Positions 8,357 to 18,332 are shown, counted from the first letter of the stretch. The stretch is 34,028 bases of DNA from Paludibacteraceae bacterium (GCA_016937795.1 JAFGVV010000061.1:1-34028); one strand, 5' to 3'. Translations and numbers: made by a program. The notes: generated by a model from the sequence alone, not told the origin.

Positions 8357-8914
8357 ATGCAAAGAATTAGCAAATGGCTCTTAAAAACAGCAGGTTGGAA
8401 GGTAATTGTAAAAGTTGACGAGCCTGTAAAAAGTATAATATGTGTAGCCCCGCACACCAGTAACTGGGATTTCCCGATTGGAAAACTTGCCTACTGGTCA
8501 CTGGCTCGCAAAGCTTCATTCCTGATAAAAAAATCGTGGTTTTTCTTTCCCATAGGTTATATTTTCGATGCCATGGGTGGCGTACCAGTAGATCGATCGC
8601 GTAGCACATCCATTACGCAACAAATGGCAGAGGAATTTGAACGTCGTTCTGAATTTCATTTAGCCATTACACCCGAGGGCACCCGCAGTTTATCGCCCAA
8701 ATGGAAAATGGGATTTTATCACATTGCACAGATGGCTAAGATTCCTATTCAGATCGCATGCCTCGATTATGAAAAAAAAGAAATATCCATCGAAGCGCTA
8801 TTTTATCCTACCGGCGATGAAGCAGCAGATCTGACAACTATTCAATCCTATTATACAAATGCAAAAGCACGTTTTCCTGAAAAATTTAATCTTTCGGCAC
8901 AAAACCGCCAATAA
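8357..8914 (+). CDS. Lysophospholipid acyltransferase family protein (PlsC-like)
   Basis: 185 residues, shorter than the ~240 of classical PlsC. The acyltransferase HX4D motif is HTSNWD (His33, Asp38). GGVPVDRS follows at about 75-82 and the glycerol-phosphate site PEGTRS at about 106-111. Family members move an acyl chain from acyl-ACP or acyl-CoA to a lysophospholipid or similar acceptor at the inner face of the cytoplasmic membrane. There is no long N-terminal membrane helix, so it probably binds the membrane peripherally. The acceptor cannot be told from sequence; related small Bacteroidota proteins are annotated simply as 1-acyl-glycerol-3-phosphate acyltransferases. Stand-alone, with a weak inverted repeat (ATTATCTT/AAGATAAT) about 15 bases downstream. 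Confidence 0.85.
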   Translation: MQRISKWLLKTAGWKVIVKVDEPVKSIICVAPHTSNWDFPIGKLAYWSLARKASFLIKKSWFFFPIGYIFDAMGGVPVDRSRSTSITQQMAEEFERRSEFHLAITPEGTRSLSPKWKMGFYHIAQMAKIPIQIACLDYEKKEISIEALFYPTGDEAADLTTIQSYYTNAKARFPEKFNLSAQNRQ

Positions 8915-9060
8915 GCTAAAGGAATAAAATATTATCTTAATAAACATATGTGTTCGATGTCTATAAAAAGATAATCATTTTCTCCAAACAAGTAAAAAAT
9001 CAGAACAAAAACGGACAATCAATGAATTAATGCATTTTTAAGGGCAAAAACACATAAATA

Positions 9061-9092
9061 TTTGTCGGTTAAAGAATTATTTTGTACTTTTG
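9061..9092 (+). promoter_or_regulatory. Promoter of rimP-nusA-infB
   Basis: TTTG (9061-9064), 20 bp, then TACTTTTG (9085-9092): the best promoter match in the window. Predicted start is near 9098. This excludes the TTG at 9090 as a translation start for rimP. Confidence 0.75.
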
Positions 9093-9116
9093 CAAGCAGA
9101 AAGAAAAAAGATGGAG

Positions 9117-9132
9117 GGGACAGCAGTCCCCT
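9117..9132 (+). promoter_or_regulatory. Hairpin in the rimP 5' leader
   Basis: GGGGAC-AGCA-GTCCCC, a perfect 6-bp GC-rich stem with a 4-base loop. It lies about 20 bases after the predicted transcription start and 23 bases before the rimP ATG at 9156. It is not followed by a T-run, so it is not a terminator. It may protect the mRNA 5' end or be an autoregulatory site; that role is inference. Confidence 0.6.
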
Positions 9133-9155
9133 TCGTTGTTAATTCAACTTATCAA

Positions 9156-9623
9156 ATGATTTTAAAAGATACTGTAAATCAGATTATTGAGTCACATTTA
9201 GCATCAACAGACCATTATCTTGTCGATTTAAAAATAAGCAACGACAACCGGATACAGGTTGAAGTAGACTCATTCGAAGGCGTTGCGATAGATTTTTGTG
9301 TTGATTTGAGCAAACATATCGAATCGCAACTCGACCGCGAAGCCGAAGATTTTGAACTCGAAGTAAGCTCAGCGGGACTCACAGAACCATTCAAAGTACT
9401 CAAACAGTACGAAAAAAATATCGGAAACGAAGTAGAAGTACTTACCCTGAAAGGTCAGAAACACAATGGTATTCTGAGCGCCGCCAGCCCCGAGAGTTTT
9501 AGCATCGACATTGAAAAAAGCATAAAACCAGAAGGTGCCAAGCGTAAAACTACCATCACAGAAACTTTAGTTTTCAACTATCAAGATATTAAACATACAA
9601 AATACATTATCAGATTCAAATAA
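9156..9623 (+). CDS. rimP: Ribosome maturation factor RimP
   Basis: 155 residues from the ATG at 9156, the same length I recall for Bacteroides RimP. An in-frame ATG at 9111 would add 15 residues that encode the leader hairpin and do not resemble the family, so it was not used. The protein helps 30S subunit maturation. Family features are VEVDSFEGVAIDFCVDLSKHIE (shown here only as a region, about residues 33-55) and the segment SSAGLTEPFKVLKQY near 70-85, matching the family GSAGI...PFK signature. First gene of a tight unit: the nusA ATG follows after 3 bases. Confidence 0.93.
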   Translation: MILKDTVNQIIESHLASTDHYLVDLKISNDNRIQVEVDSFEGVAIDFCVDLSKHIESQLDREAEDFELEVSSAGLTEPFKVLKQYEKNIGNEVEVLTLKGQKHNGILSAASPESFSIDIEKSIKPEGAKRKTTITETLVFNYQDIKHTKYIIRFK

Positions 9624-9626
9624 GCC

Positions 9627-10889
9627 ATGAGCAAAAAAGAAACAATAAATTTAATCGATACCTTTTCGGAATTCAAGGAACTGAAAAGCATCGACAGAAG
9701 CACGCTAATCAGCGTTATGGAAGAATCATTCCGAAACGTAATCACCAAGATGTTCGGGTCCGATGACAACTACGACGTTATTATCAACCCCGACAAGGGC
9801 GACTTCGAAATTTACCGTAACCGTACTGTGGTGGATGATGATGAATTGGAGGACAGCAACCGCGAAATTTCACTTTCGGAAGCGAAGAAAATTGACGAAG
9901 ATTATGAAGTCGGCGAAGAAGTGGTTGACCCGGTTGACTTTATCAGCTTCGGGCGTCGTGCCATTCTGACATTGCGTCAAACACTTTCGTCGAAAATTCT
10001 TGAGCTTCAAAAAGATAGTGTATTTACTAAGTACAGCGAAAAAGTAGGCCAGATTGTAAGCGCCGAACTTTATCAGATATGGAAAAAGGAAATGCTCCTT
10101 ATCGACGATGAAGGAAACGAACTTTATCTGCCTAAAACCGAACAGATCCCAAGCGATTTTTACCGCAAAGGTGACACTGTACGAGCAGTGGTAGCAATGG
10201 TGGAGAATAAGAATAACAACCCTAAAATTATCCTTTCGCGTATTTCACCTGTTTTTCTCGAAAGACTTTTCGAACTTGAAGTTCCTGAAATTCATGAAGG
10301 TTTGATTATTATTAAGAAAATTGCACGCATGCCGGGCGAAAGAGCCAAGGTAGCAGTGGAATCGTACGACGACCGTATTGACCCAGTTGGAGCTTGTGTG
10401 GGTGTAAAGGGTTCACGTATTCACGGTATTGTACGCGAATTACGCAACGAAAACATTGACGTTATTAATTTCACCAATAATGTAAGCCTGTTTATTTCGA
10501 GAGCTTTAAGTCCTGCAAAGATTTCGTCGATTCGTTTGAACGAAACAGAGAAAAAGGCCGAAATATATTTACGTCCCGAAGAAGTTTCGCAAGCCATTGG
10601 TAAAGGCGGACTCAACATTAAACTCGCAAGTATGCTTACCGGCTATACACTCGATGTATTCCGCGATATAGACGAAAGCGAAGAAATTGAAGATATCTAT
10701 CTGGACGAATTCAGCGACGAAATCGACCAGTGGGTTATCGATGCACTGAAAGCTATTGGTTGCGACACAGCAAAAAGCGTATTGGCAGTTCCACGCGCCG
10801 ACCTGATTCGTCGTACCGACCTTGAAGAGGAAACCATTGATGAACTTATCGAAATACTGAAAGCTGAATTCGAGGAAGAGGAACAATAA
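9627..10889 (+). CDS. nusA: Transcription termination/antitermination factor NusA
   Basis: 420 residues. Binds RNA polymerase and nascent RNA to control pausing, termination and antitermination. The domains follow the standard order: N-terminal polymerase-binding domain (1-125), S1 domain (about 130-200), and two KH domains, with GVKGSRIHGIVRELR in KH1 and QAIGKGGLNIKLA in KH2. A short acidic C-terminal tail with a helix-hairpin-helix-like segment ends EFEEEEQ. The second acidic repeat of E. coli NusA is absent, as usual outside Proteobacteria. Middle gene of rimP-nusA-infB. Confidence 0.96.
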   Translation: MSKKETINLIDTFSEFKELKSIDRSTLISVMEESFRNVITKMFGSDDNYDVIINPDKGDFEIYRNRTVVDDDELEDSNREISLSEAKKIDEDYEVGEEVVDPVDFISFGRRAILTLRQTLSSKILELQKDSVFTKYSEKVGQIVSAELYQIWKKEMLLIDDEGNELYLPKTEQIPSDFYRKGDTVRAVVAMVENKNNNPKIILSRISPVFLERLFELEVPEIHEGLIIIKKIARMPGERAKVAVESYDDRIDPVGACVGVKGSRIHGIVRELRNENIDVINFTNNVSLFISRALSPAKISSIRLNETEKKAEIYLRPEEVSQAIGKGGLNIKLASMLTGYTLDVFRDIDESEEIEDIYLDEFSDEIDQWVIDALKAIGCDTAKSVLAVPRADLIRRTDLEEETIDELIEILKAEFEEEEQ

Positions 10890-10961
10890 TCCCAATAATA
10901 TTATTTCTTTGATTTTCGAGCTATTTTATTATTTCAAAACAAAATACTTTTTACAAAATAT

Positions 10962-13900
10962 ATGTCCATAAGATTAAGTAAAGCCTGTAAAGATTTAAAT
11001 GTCGGATTATCTACCGCCATTGAGTTTCTGGCAAAAAAAGGTCATAAATTATCCGCCGATCCCAATTTGAAATTGTCTGATGATTTACATCTTTTACTTG
11101 CAAAAGAATTTAATAAAGATATGGCTCTGAAAATGGAATCAGAGCGATTGAGCCAGGAACGTCATCTGAAAGAAAAAGCAGGTACTGTAGCTTTGGAAGG
11201 TTATATTCAGGCAAAACCGGTTGAGAAACCAGTAGAAGCCATAAAAACAACGATCCCGAAAGACCAAATGCCACATATTAAGGCTGTAGGTCATATCGAT
11301 CTCGATGCTTTAAATAAACCTTCGGAGCACAAAAAAGAAGACAATACAGAAAAAACAGCTGTTCAGGAAACCAAACCAGAACCAGCTGAAATACCTGTAC
11401 CCGTACCGGAACTAAAGCAGGAATCTGTTAAAGATACGGAAATAGTTAAAGTTCAAGAAGTGGCTAAAGATTTGGCACCGATAAAAGTTGAGCCGATAGA
11501 AGTTGAGCCGATAAAAGAAGAAGCTAAGGCTGAACCACAGAAAATTGACAAACCTGAGGTAAAAGAAGAAGCTAAATCAGAGCATGTTGTAACAAAAACA
11601 GAAGTAGAAAAACCTGTGAAGGCGGCTGAAGCAAAACCTGAAATGACTCCAAAACCACAAAAGGTAGTCAAAGAAACAAAAATAAATGAGAAAGCACCCG
11701 AAAAAGTTGCTGTCAATGAACAAATTTCGGAAAATGCTGCTGAAGAAGATGAAGTATTTACACTGAGTCGTCCGGTCATGGAAAAAGGCCCGGTTGTAGT
11801 AGGTACTATCGACCTTAACCTACTGAATCAAAGTACGCGTCCGAAGCCCAAGACTAAAGAGCAAAAAAAGAAAGAACGCGAAGAAAAAAACAAACATCAC
11901 GAGCCTAAAAAGCCAGGATTAACAGGCGACGCAAACGCTTCGAAAAAGAAAAAAAGAGAACGGTTTACCAATCAGAAAGTTGACATCAACAAAGTACAAC
12001 AAACTGGAAGTACTATTGCTCAACCCAAAAAAGCAACTCCGGGACAACAGTCAAATGCCAAACCAGGTAAAGACAGAAACCGCAAACCACTGAAAACAGT
12101 TGTAAACGAGGAAGAAGTACAAAAACAAATCAAAGAAACACTTGCTCGATTAGCCGGTGGAAACAAAAAAGGCAAAGGTGCCAAATATCGTCGCGATAAA
12201 CGCGAAAATGTGAGCGCACGTCAACAAGAACGTGAACAGCGCGAGCACGATGAAGAAAGTATCCTGAAACTCACTGAATTCGTTACAGTAAGCGAACTTG
12301 CTGTAATGATGGATGTAAATGTAAATCAGGTCATTGCTACATGTATGAGCATTGGCATGATGGTATCAATCAATCAACGACTCGATGCTGAAACAATTAA
12401 TATCGTAGCTGAAGAATTCGGATTTACAACTCAGTTTGTAAGTGCCGATGTAGTTGAAGCAATCGGACAAGACGAACCAGACAGTGAAGAGGATTTACTA
12501 CCACGCGCGCCAATCGTTACGGTTATGGGGCATGTCGATCATGGAAAAACTTCGCTGCTCGACTATATTCGTAAAACAAATGTAATTGCCGGTGAGGCTG
12601 GAGGTATTACCCAGCATATCGGAGCCTACAATGTGAAACTTGAAAATGGTCAGCGCATCACATTCCTCGACACTCCGGGTCACGAAGCGTTTACTGCCAT
12701 GCGTGCACGTGGTGCTAAAGTTACCGACATTGCAATTATCATTGTAGCTGCCGACGACAACGTGATGCCTCAAACTATCGAGGCTATCAACCATGCTTCG
12801 GCAGCAAATGTACCCATGATTTTTGCTATAAATAAAGTAGATAAGCAAGGTGCAAATCCCGAAAAAATTAAAGAAACGCTGGCTAATATGAATTACCTTG
12901 TGGAAGAATGGGGTGGTAAATATCAGTCGCAGGATATATCGGCCAAACAAGGGCTCGGAATTGCAGAACTACTTGAAAAAGTATTACTCGAAGCTGAACT
13001 GCTCGAGCTAAAAGCCAATCCGAACAAGCGAGCTGTTGGTTCGGTTATCGAATCGTCACTCGACAAAGGACGTGGATTTATTTCTACCATTCTGATTGAA
13101 AACGGAACACTTCGTCAAGGCGATGTAGTGTTGGCCGGAACACATCATGGTAAAGTAAAAGCAATGTTCAACGAACGTAATCAGCGTATAAAAGAAGCCC
13201 GTCCTGCCGAACCCGTTTTAATTCTCGGATTAAACGGAGCGCCACAGGCCGGCGATAACTTCAACGTTATGGCTACCGAACAAGAGGCACGTGAAATTGC
13301 AAACAAACGTGAACAATTGCAACGTGAACAAAGCCTGCGTACCAAGAAACACTTTACACTCGACGAGCTTGGTCGTCGTATAGCACTGGGCGACTTCAAA
13401 GAGCTTAACATTATTGTAAAAGGCGATGTGGACGGTTCGGTGGAAGCTCTTGCTGATTCGCTGTTGAAATTGTCAACTGAGAATATTCAGGTTAATGTAA
13501 TTCACAAAGCGGTGGGGGCTATTTCCGATTCTGATATTCTGCTTGCGGCAGCTTCGAATGCAATTATTTGCGGCTTCCAGGTTCGTCCTACGACTTCAGC
13601 CCGAAAAATGGCCGAGAAAGAGGAAATTGATGTGCGCTTATATTCCATTATTTATGACGCTATCGAAGAAATCAAAGCAGCAATGGAAGGTATGCTATCA
13701 CCAGAAATCAAAGAAGAAATCACAGCTACCGTGGAAGTACTCGAAGTCTTCAAAATTACGAAAGTGGGTACTGTGGCAGGCTGTTTGGTTCGCGAAGGAA
13801 AAATCAAACGTTCGAACAAAATCAGAATCATTCGCGATGGCATCGTAGTGTACACAGGCGAACTCGACTCGCTGAAACGCTTCAAGGATGATGTAAAAGA

Positions 13901-14009
13901 AGTGGGGACAAACTACGAATGTGGTTTGAACATTAAAAATTACAACGATCTTCGTGTAGGCGATATGATTGAAAGCTACGAAGAAACAGAAGTAAAGAAA
14001 ACACTTTAA
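10962..14009 (+). CDS. infB: Translation initiation factor IF-2
   Basis: 1015 residues. GTPase that brings fMet-tRNA to the 30S subunit and promotes subunit joining. The N-terminal domain starts [15 protein letters not shown] long Lys/Glu/Pro-rich linker runs from about 70 to 430 and is variable in the family. The second N domain ([14 protein letters not shown]) follows, then the G domain with GHVDHGKTS (near 521), DTPGHEAF and NKVDK, and domains II-IV. The 72-base gap after nusA holds no clear terminator or promoter, so co-transcription with rimP-nusA is expected. The linker is rich in repeated [14 protein letters not shown] words that come from low complexity, not from duplication of a domain. 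Confidence 0.97.
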   Translation: MSIRLSKACKDLNVGLSTAIEFLAKKGHKLSADPNLKLSDDLHLLLAKEFNKDMALKMESERLSQERHLKEKAGTVALEGYIQAKPVEKPVEAIKTTIPKDQMPHIKAVGHIDLDALNKPSEHKKEDNTEKTAVQETKPEPAEIPVPVPELKQESVKDTEIVKVQEVAKDLAPIKVEPIEVEPIKEEAKAEPQKIDKPEVKEEAKSEHVVTKTEVEKPVKAAEAKPEMTPKPQKVVKETKINEKAPEKVAVNEQISENAAEEDEVFTLSRPVMEKGPVVVGTIDLNLLNQSTRPKPKTKEQKKKEREEKNKHHEPKKPGLTGDANASKKKKRERFTNQKVDINKVQQTGSTIAQPKKATPGQQSNAKPGKDRNRKPLKTVVNEEEVQKQIKETLARLAGGNKKGKGAKYRRDKRENVSARQQEREQREHDEESILKLTEFVTVSELAVMMDVNVNQVIATCMSIGMMVSINQRLDAETINIVAEEFGFTTQFVSADVVEAIGQDEPDSEEDLLPRAPIVTVMGHVDHGKTSLLDYIRKTNVIAGEAGGITQHIGAYNVKLENGQRITFLDTPGHEAFTAMRARGAKVTDIAIIIVAADDNVMPQTIEAINHASAANVPMIFAINKVDKQGANPEKIKETLANMNYLVEEWGGKYQSQDISAKQGLGIAELLEKVLLEAELLELKANPNKRAVGSVIESSLDKGRGFISTILIENGTLRQGDVVLAGTHHGKVKAMFNERNQRIKEARPAEPVLILGLNGAPQAGDNFNVMATEQEAREIANKREQLQREQSLRTKKHFTLDELGRRIALGDFKELNIIVKGDVDGSVEALADSLLKLSTENIQVNVIHKAVGAISDSDILLAAASNAIICGFQVRPTTSARKMAEKEEIDVRLYSIIYDAIEEIKAAMEGMLSPEIKEEITATVEVLEVFKITKVGTVAGCLVREGKIKRSNKIRIIRDGIVVYTGELDSLKRFKDDVKEVGTNYECGLNIKNYNDLRVGDMIESYEETEVKKTL

Positions 14010-14025
14010 TCGGTAAGATAACACT

Positions 14026-14076
14026 CAAAAAAAACAGACAGTTTGGAAGATCTCTCCAAACTGTCTGTTTTTTTTT
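14026..14076. terminator. Bidirectional terminator between infB and the T9SS type B gene
   Basis: A-run, AAACAGACAGTTTGGA (to 14047), 7-base loop AGATCTC, TCCAAACTGTCTGTTT and T-run. A 16-bp perfect stem, symmetrical, serving two convergent genes. Confidence 0.92.
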
Positions 14077-14088
14077 GCAAGTGTATTT

Positions 14089-15333
14089 TTATCTCAGTAA
14101 ATTTACAACACCTTTCATTTTGTACTTTTTCCCATCACTTCCCACAGCTTCAATCAGGTAAATATATCCTCCCATAGCTGCTTCTCGTCCATTAATGCGC
14201 CCATCCCAACCTTTCTGAGGGTCGTTCCAACGAAATACTCTCCTACCCCAACGGTTATAAATCCAACCATTGAAACTGATTAGTGAACGATAGGCTACGC
14301 GAAACTCATCGTTTAACTGGTCGCCATTAGGCGTAAAAACCGAAGGAACCTGGAGGTCTGAATCCGACATTTTAAGTCTTACCGAATCTGCATAAACACA
14401 TGAAGCATTACTTGTAACAAGTTTTACCAAATACTCACCTGATTCATTAAAAGTATAGCGTTGATCGCGGTCGTTGCGTACAAAAAGCAACTGATTGTCC
14501 TTATAAATCTCCCATTGATAAAACTCAGCCACAGGCATATTAGCATTACTCAAAAACAAGATATCCATTGGCGCAGAACCTTCAAGTGTTGTAGCTGCTG
14601 ATGGTCTCTGATCTTCATTAAGTTGATCGCGCGTTGTGGCAGCACTTGTAATATGTGCTTCCACACGTTTGGCAAAATACAAATCGGATTCCAGGCGAAA
14701 CGGCGATAGCGAAAGCCCCAAAGCAAACTGATCGCCTTCGATGCTGAAACGCGTATCGCAAAGTGGAAGTTCTGCTACAAAAAGATCGTTCGATGACAGT
14801 GTAATTTTCTTTTCTACTTCATTGTCAATCCATTCGGTGGTCCATTCTTTGGTCTTATATTTCAGAATGAATTCCCTGTCGATTTTGTACAAAATGCCGG
14901 CAGGAGTTTTATAGCTCAGATTCGGCACATTTGCATCGAGCACCAATTGAAGCCCTTCGCACTCGTTATCCTGAGCAGGTGCAATAGAAAGGGCGTTCAT
15001 CACCGGTAAATAATTCGAATAATCGAGTACCCAAATACTGGCTTTCCGTTCGCCATCCACCTCGAGTATATAGCCTGTTGCATCTTCTACATTAAAATTG
15101 TCGGACTGATTTGTCAGAGGATTCGATAAATCATCGTATTTATACCAATTCAGAGTGCTGTAAGTGCCATTAAATTTTATCGCACTATTATTATCAATTT
15201 TATTAAATACAATCAAATAATCAATTCCGGAATATTTTTTATTGAAAACAAGTGCATCACCATCCACCGAAATTTGGGCAACAGTTTTGGCAAATATCAG
15301 TAAAACAGTAAAAATAAGTGTAAAACGTTTCAT
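14089..15333 (-). CDS. T9SS type B sorting-domain (gliding motility-associated C-terminal) secreted protein
   Basis: 414 residues with a signal peptide (MKRFTLIFTVLLIFAKTVAQ). The last ~85 residues are a gliding-motility-associated C-terminal domain: VPSVFTPNGDQLNDEF, WIYNRWGRRVFRW, GWDGRING, GGYIYLIEAVG and a final VVNLLR. This is the type B signal for export by the type IX secretion system. A PKD-like stretch (QWEIYKDNQLL ... GEYLVKLVTSNASC) precedes it at about 270-320. The N-terminal ~260 residues are not recognised; they look beta-rich and have no enzyme motif I can name. Probably a surface or extracellular protein. Single gene, convergent with infB. Confidence 0.87.
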   Translation of the reverse strand: MKRFTLIFTVLLIFAKTVAQISVDGDALVFNKKYSGIDYLIVFNKIDNNSAIKFNGTYSTLNWYKYDDLSNPLTNQSDNFNVEDATGYILEVDGERKASIWVLDYSNYLPVMNALSIAPAQDNECEGLQLVLDANVPNLSYKTPAGILYKIDREFILKYKTKEWTTEWIDNEVEKKITLSSNDLFVAELPLCDTRFSIEGDQFALGLSLSPFRLESDLYFAKRVEAHITSAATTRDQLNEDQRPSAATTLEGSAPMDILFLSNANMPVAEFYQWEIYKDNQLLFVRNDRDQRYTFNESGEYLVKLVTSNASCVYADSVRLKMSDSDLQVPSVFTPNGDQLNDEFRVAYRSLISFNGWIYNRWGRRVFRWNDPQKGWDGRINGREAAMGGYIYLIEAVGSDGKKYKMKGVVNLLR

Positions 15334-15657
15334 TGTAATAACTTTATAAAAAATCAGATGTATAACAAGGAGTATTGAATTTTAACAAATCATATATATT
15401 ATACAGCAAAATTTCCCAGATCATAAAAATGCTTGTGTTTAAACTACAGAGAGCTAAAACAAGTGAATTATATTACCTGCAAATGTACATCATAATTACC
15501 AAAAATAAAAATTCATTGATTATCATGTTAAATACATGCATTCAGCATATTTTTTGTACATTTGCATAAAGTAAATGGTTAAACAAATATATTCAATGCA
15601 TTTAATTCTGGCACGTTTTATGAACGGGCAAGTCAAAAAATTATTGTTTCGCTTATT
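15334..15657. promoter_or_regulatory. Divergent intergenic region upstream of the LysM gene
   Basis: 324 bases, very AT-rich. A minus-strand TACATTTG (15480-15487) could serve the T9SS type B gene, leaving a 147-base leader. A plus-strand TACATTTG (15557-15564) lies 94 bases before the LysM gene. Neither has a clear -33 TTG. Small open frames here look random. Confidence 0.45.
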
Positions 15658-17505
15658 ATGAACAAAATAATCAACTTCTTAATTATATGTAGTCTTGTAC
15701 TTACAAGTTTTACATTGTCGGCTCAGCAAATCACTTATCCCACCAAAAATATTAACGGCAAAGAGTTTTACATCTATACAGTACAACAAGGCGAAGGATT
15801 GTTTTCTATCAGTCGTCGTTTTGCGGTTACTCAATCGGAAATAAACAACCTGAACCCCGAAATTCACAATGGATTAAAAGCCGGTCAGAAAATTCTGGTA
15901 CCTGTAGTGAAAACTGATTTCAAATCATCAGAAAACACAGTTGAGACAAACAAAACGATAACTACTTCCGAAAAAAGGACAATACAGACTACAGATAATC
16001 AGGAATTTATTACACACGTAGTAAAAAAACGCCAGACTTTGTTTGCCATTAGTCGCAAGTACAGTGTAAGTCAGGAGGATATCATAAAAGCCAACCCAGA
16101 ACTTGCAAATGGTCTGAAAACAGACATGGTGATTCGCATCCCACAGAAATCAACCAACAACCCGGATGCAAAAAATAATCATCAGAAATTAGATAAAAGC
16201 ACTACATCAACTGATTCAGTACACTTTATAATCCATAAAATAAAAAGCAAAGAAACTTTATATTCTATCGGGCGCATGTATGGTGTTTCGGTTGATGAAA
16301 TAAAAAAGCACAATCCTATTACTGAAAACTATTTACGATTCGGTACAAATCTCAAAATTCCTGTAAAAATTGAGAAATCAGATGAAAATATCATAGTAAA
16401 AACAGATACTATTTCAGGAAACACATTGGTTACAAACAACGAAGTCCTGATTTCAACACACGTTAAAACAAACAAAAAACCTGTCAGGATTGCATTTCTT
16501 TTACCGTTGATGGCCGAAAATGGCAAAACAGATGCTGCTACCGATCGATTTATCGATTTTTATGCAGGCGCACTTATTGCCATTCAGCAAGCTAAAACCA
16601 ATGGCGTAAATCTCGAAATTTTGACACTTGATGTAGAAAAATCGGACGAAAAGATAATTGAAACATTACAATTCAATAATGATTTAAGTAAAATGGACTT
16701 TATCATTGGCCCTGCTTATAGCAATCAGGTACCTTATGTGACTGAATTTGCAAAAAAAAATAAAATCCACACTCTGATACCTTTCTCATCGAAAGTAAAT
16801 GATATAAACCACAATCCCTATGTACTCCAATTTAACCCCGGACTCGAAACCGAAGTTGCTTTTGTGGCTGATTATCTTGCAAGAAAGCATAAAAACGACA
16901 ATATTATATTTGCTGAACTTCAGGGCATCAACTTCCTTGACGATGGCAATGAGTTTTCAGTAGCATTGCGTAATCAACTCGATATCAATCAAATAACATA
17001 CAAAAGGGTAAGTTTCAGAACTGACACAGCTTTGCCACTTTCCGACCTGAAAAAAGGAAATAAAAATATATTAATCTTTAACACAGATAAGTACTCAAAC
17101 GTTAGCCATTATTTACCTTTGGTAAAAGCATTCGACCAAGATTCTGAATATGTAATTTATGAACAATATAGCTGGCATTCGCATAATATTGACAATTTCA
17201 ATACATTTACGGTTTCACCATTCAAAAGACCGGCGAACAATGGAGAAATAAATCAGTACAAAAAAATGTTTGACGACACTTTCAACTGGTCTGCAAAAAC
17301 AGAAAATCCGTCCTTCGACCTTTTGGGGTACGACCTAACATCCTATTTTATAGCTGCATTATATTATAAAGGTGCTGATTTTATTAAAAACAACGACATG
17401 GAACTGCCCGAGGCCGAAGGTATTCAATCAGAAATAAGATTTATCAGAAACGATAAAAACTCTGGTTTTATCAACAAAAAGTTGTATCTCACCGAGAAAA
17501 AATAA
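15658..17505 (+). CDS. LysM triple-repeat protein fused to a periplasmic-binding-protein-like domain
   Basis: 615 residues. Signal peptide to about residue 22 (SLVLTSFTLSAQ). Three LysM peptidoglycan-binding domains follow at about 38-83, 118-163 and 190-236 (YTVQQGEGLFSISRRF, HVVKKRQTLFAISRKY, HKIKSKETLYSIGRMY). The linkers between them are Thr/Ser/Lys-rich. The C-terminal ~340 residues (from VRIAFLLPLMAENG at about 276) resemble the type I periplasmic binding fold of branched-chain amino-acid receptors and LpoA-like proteins. The combination suggests a cell-wall-anchored sensor or cell-wall synthesis factor. No ABC transporter genes lie nearby, so transport is unlikely. The gene for a PorT-like barrel follows after 9 bases, so the two are probably co-transcribed. 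Confidence 0.88.
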   Translation: MNKIINFLIICSLVLTSFTLSAQQITYPTKNINGKEFYIYTVQQGEGLFSISRRFAVTQSEINNLNPEIHNGLKAGQKILVPVVKTDFKSSENTVETNKTITTSEKRTIQTTDNQEFITHVVKKRQTLFAISRKYSVSQEDIIKANPELANGLKTDMVIRIPQKSTNNPDAKNNHQKLDKSTTSTDSVHFIIHKIKSKETLYSIGRMYGVSVDEIKKHNPITENYLRFGTNLKIPVKIEKSDENIIVKTDTISGNTLVTNNEVLISTHVKTNKKPVRIAFLLPLMAENGKTDAATDRFIDFYAGALIAIQQAKTNGVNLEILTLDVEKSDEKIIETLQFNNDLSKMDFIIGPAYSNQVPYVTEFAKKNKIHTLIPFSSKVNDINHNPYVLQFNPGLETEVAFVADYLARKHKNDNIIFAELQGINFLDDGNEFSVALRNQLDINQITYKRVSFRTDTALPLSDLKKGNKNILIFNTDKYSNVSHYLPLVKAFDQDSEYVIYEQYSWHSHNIDNFNTFTVSPFKRPANNGEINQYKKMFDDTFNWSAKTENPSFDLLGYDLTSYFIAALYYKGADFIKNNDMELPEAEGIQSEIRFIRNDKNSGFINKKLYLTEKK

Positions 17506-17514
17506 TAATTGTTT

Positions 17515-18156
17515 ATGACAACTAAATTATTAAAAGTGCTGATTTTGGCACTTTTTTTACTTTCAAATATCGCATCCAAAGCTCAAAAACGGCTCGATTT
17601 CCCTGAAACTTACTTTGGTTTTCAGGGTGGTGCAAGCGGTTCGATGCTAAACTTCAGCCCAACTGTCTCTCAGGGATTTCTTTTAGGATACAATGGGGGC
17701 ATTTCGTTTCGCTTCATTGCTCACAAAGTGGCAGGTGTGCAGGCCGAGCTCAATTATTCACAACGAGGCTGGGCCGAAAGCGACGAACTTTATGCCCGAC
17801 AACTGAATTATCTGGAATTACCTTTTATGACCCACTTTTATTTTGGTCGAAATTTCAGGTTTCATTTCAATATCGGGCCACAGTTATCATATCTGTTATC
17901 TGAAAATGTACTTGTCGACAACACAGTAAATTCTGAAGCCGAGCAACACACCAAAACAGTTCACAATAAATTTGATTATGGTTTCTGTGGTGGACCGGGC
18001 TTCTCGTTTCGGTTCAACAGACAGGTAATTATACTAGATATTCGTGCAGCTTACAGTGTAAGCGATGTTTTTTCGAATGCCAAACGCGATTATTTCGATT
18101 ATTCGAACAATATGAACGTCAAAGTAAATCTGGGCTGGCAATTCAGACTGAAATAA
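17515..18156 (+). CDS. PorT-like outer membrane beta-barrel protein
   Basis: 213 residues from the ATG at 17515; a TTG two codons upstream is less likely. Signal peptide (TTKLLKVLILALFLLSNIASKAQ). The rest alternates hydrophobic and polar residues as expected of transmembrane strands: FGFQGGASGSMLNF, VQAELNYSQRGW, YLELPFMTHFYFG, FHFNIGPQLSYLL, and the last strand VKVNLGWQFRLK ending near a terminal aromatic. This matches the outer-membrane beta-barrel family that includes PorT, a T9SS accessory protein, but many paralogues exist and membership in T9SS is not shown. Just downstream of the LysM gene. Confidence 0.85.
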   Translation: MTTKLLKVLILALFLLSNIASKAQKRLDFPETYFGFQGGASGSMLNFSPTVSQGFLLGYNGGISFRFIAHKVAGVQAELNYSQRGWAESDELYARQLNYLELPFMTHFYFGRNFRFHFNIGPQLSYLLSENVLVDNTVNSEAEQHTKTVHNKFDYGFCGGPGFSFRFNRQVIILDIRAAYSVSDVFSNAKRDYFDYSNNMNVKVNLGWQFRLK

Positions 18157-18176
18157 CTCTGAATCAAATTATTAAT

Positions 18177-18209
18177 CAACAAAGCGTGGAAATTTCCATG
18201 CTTTTGTTG
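18177..18209 (+). terminator. Terminator after the PorT-like gene
   Basis: Near-perfect inverted repeat CAACAAAGCGTGGAAA / TTTCCATGCTTTTGTTG, 20 bases past the stop codon, with no spare loop beyond the apex. There is no long T-run, so efficiency is uncertain. Confidence 0.5.
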
Positions 18210-18324
18210 TTTAATGCAGTCAACAAACTGAATACTATTCAAAAAAACATCTTTATTATTGTTGATTTAGCTCCTCAAAACTATTATTTATTCTTAATTC
18301 CTTTTTTTATTCAAATAAAAGCAC

Positions 18325-18332
18325 TAATTTTG
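18325..18332 (+). promoter_or_regulatory. Probable -7 element of kduI
   Basis: TAATTTTG fits TAnnTTTG and lies 66 bases before the kduI start. The T-rich stretch near 18302-18308 occupies the -33 region. Confidence 0.5.

Noticed and set aside
8162..8362. In-frame upstream extension of the UvrD-like gene (67 codons)
   Set aside because: AT-rich, overlaps probable promoters on both strands and the start of the acyltransferase-like gene, and the UvrD N-terminus is complete from 8161.
11340..11780. Repeated [16 protein letters not shown] words in IF-2 as a possible repeat array
   Set aside because: This is the normal low-complexity linker of Bacteroidota IF-2.
12498..12950. 150-codon frame opposite the IF-2 G domain
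   Set aside because: Antisense shadow of a highly conserved GTPase domain.
15375..15569. 64-codon open frame upstream of the LysM gene
   Set aside because: Covers promoter elements on both strands and has a random AT-rich composition.
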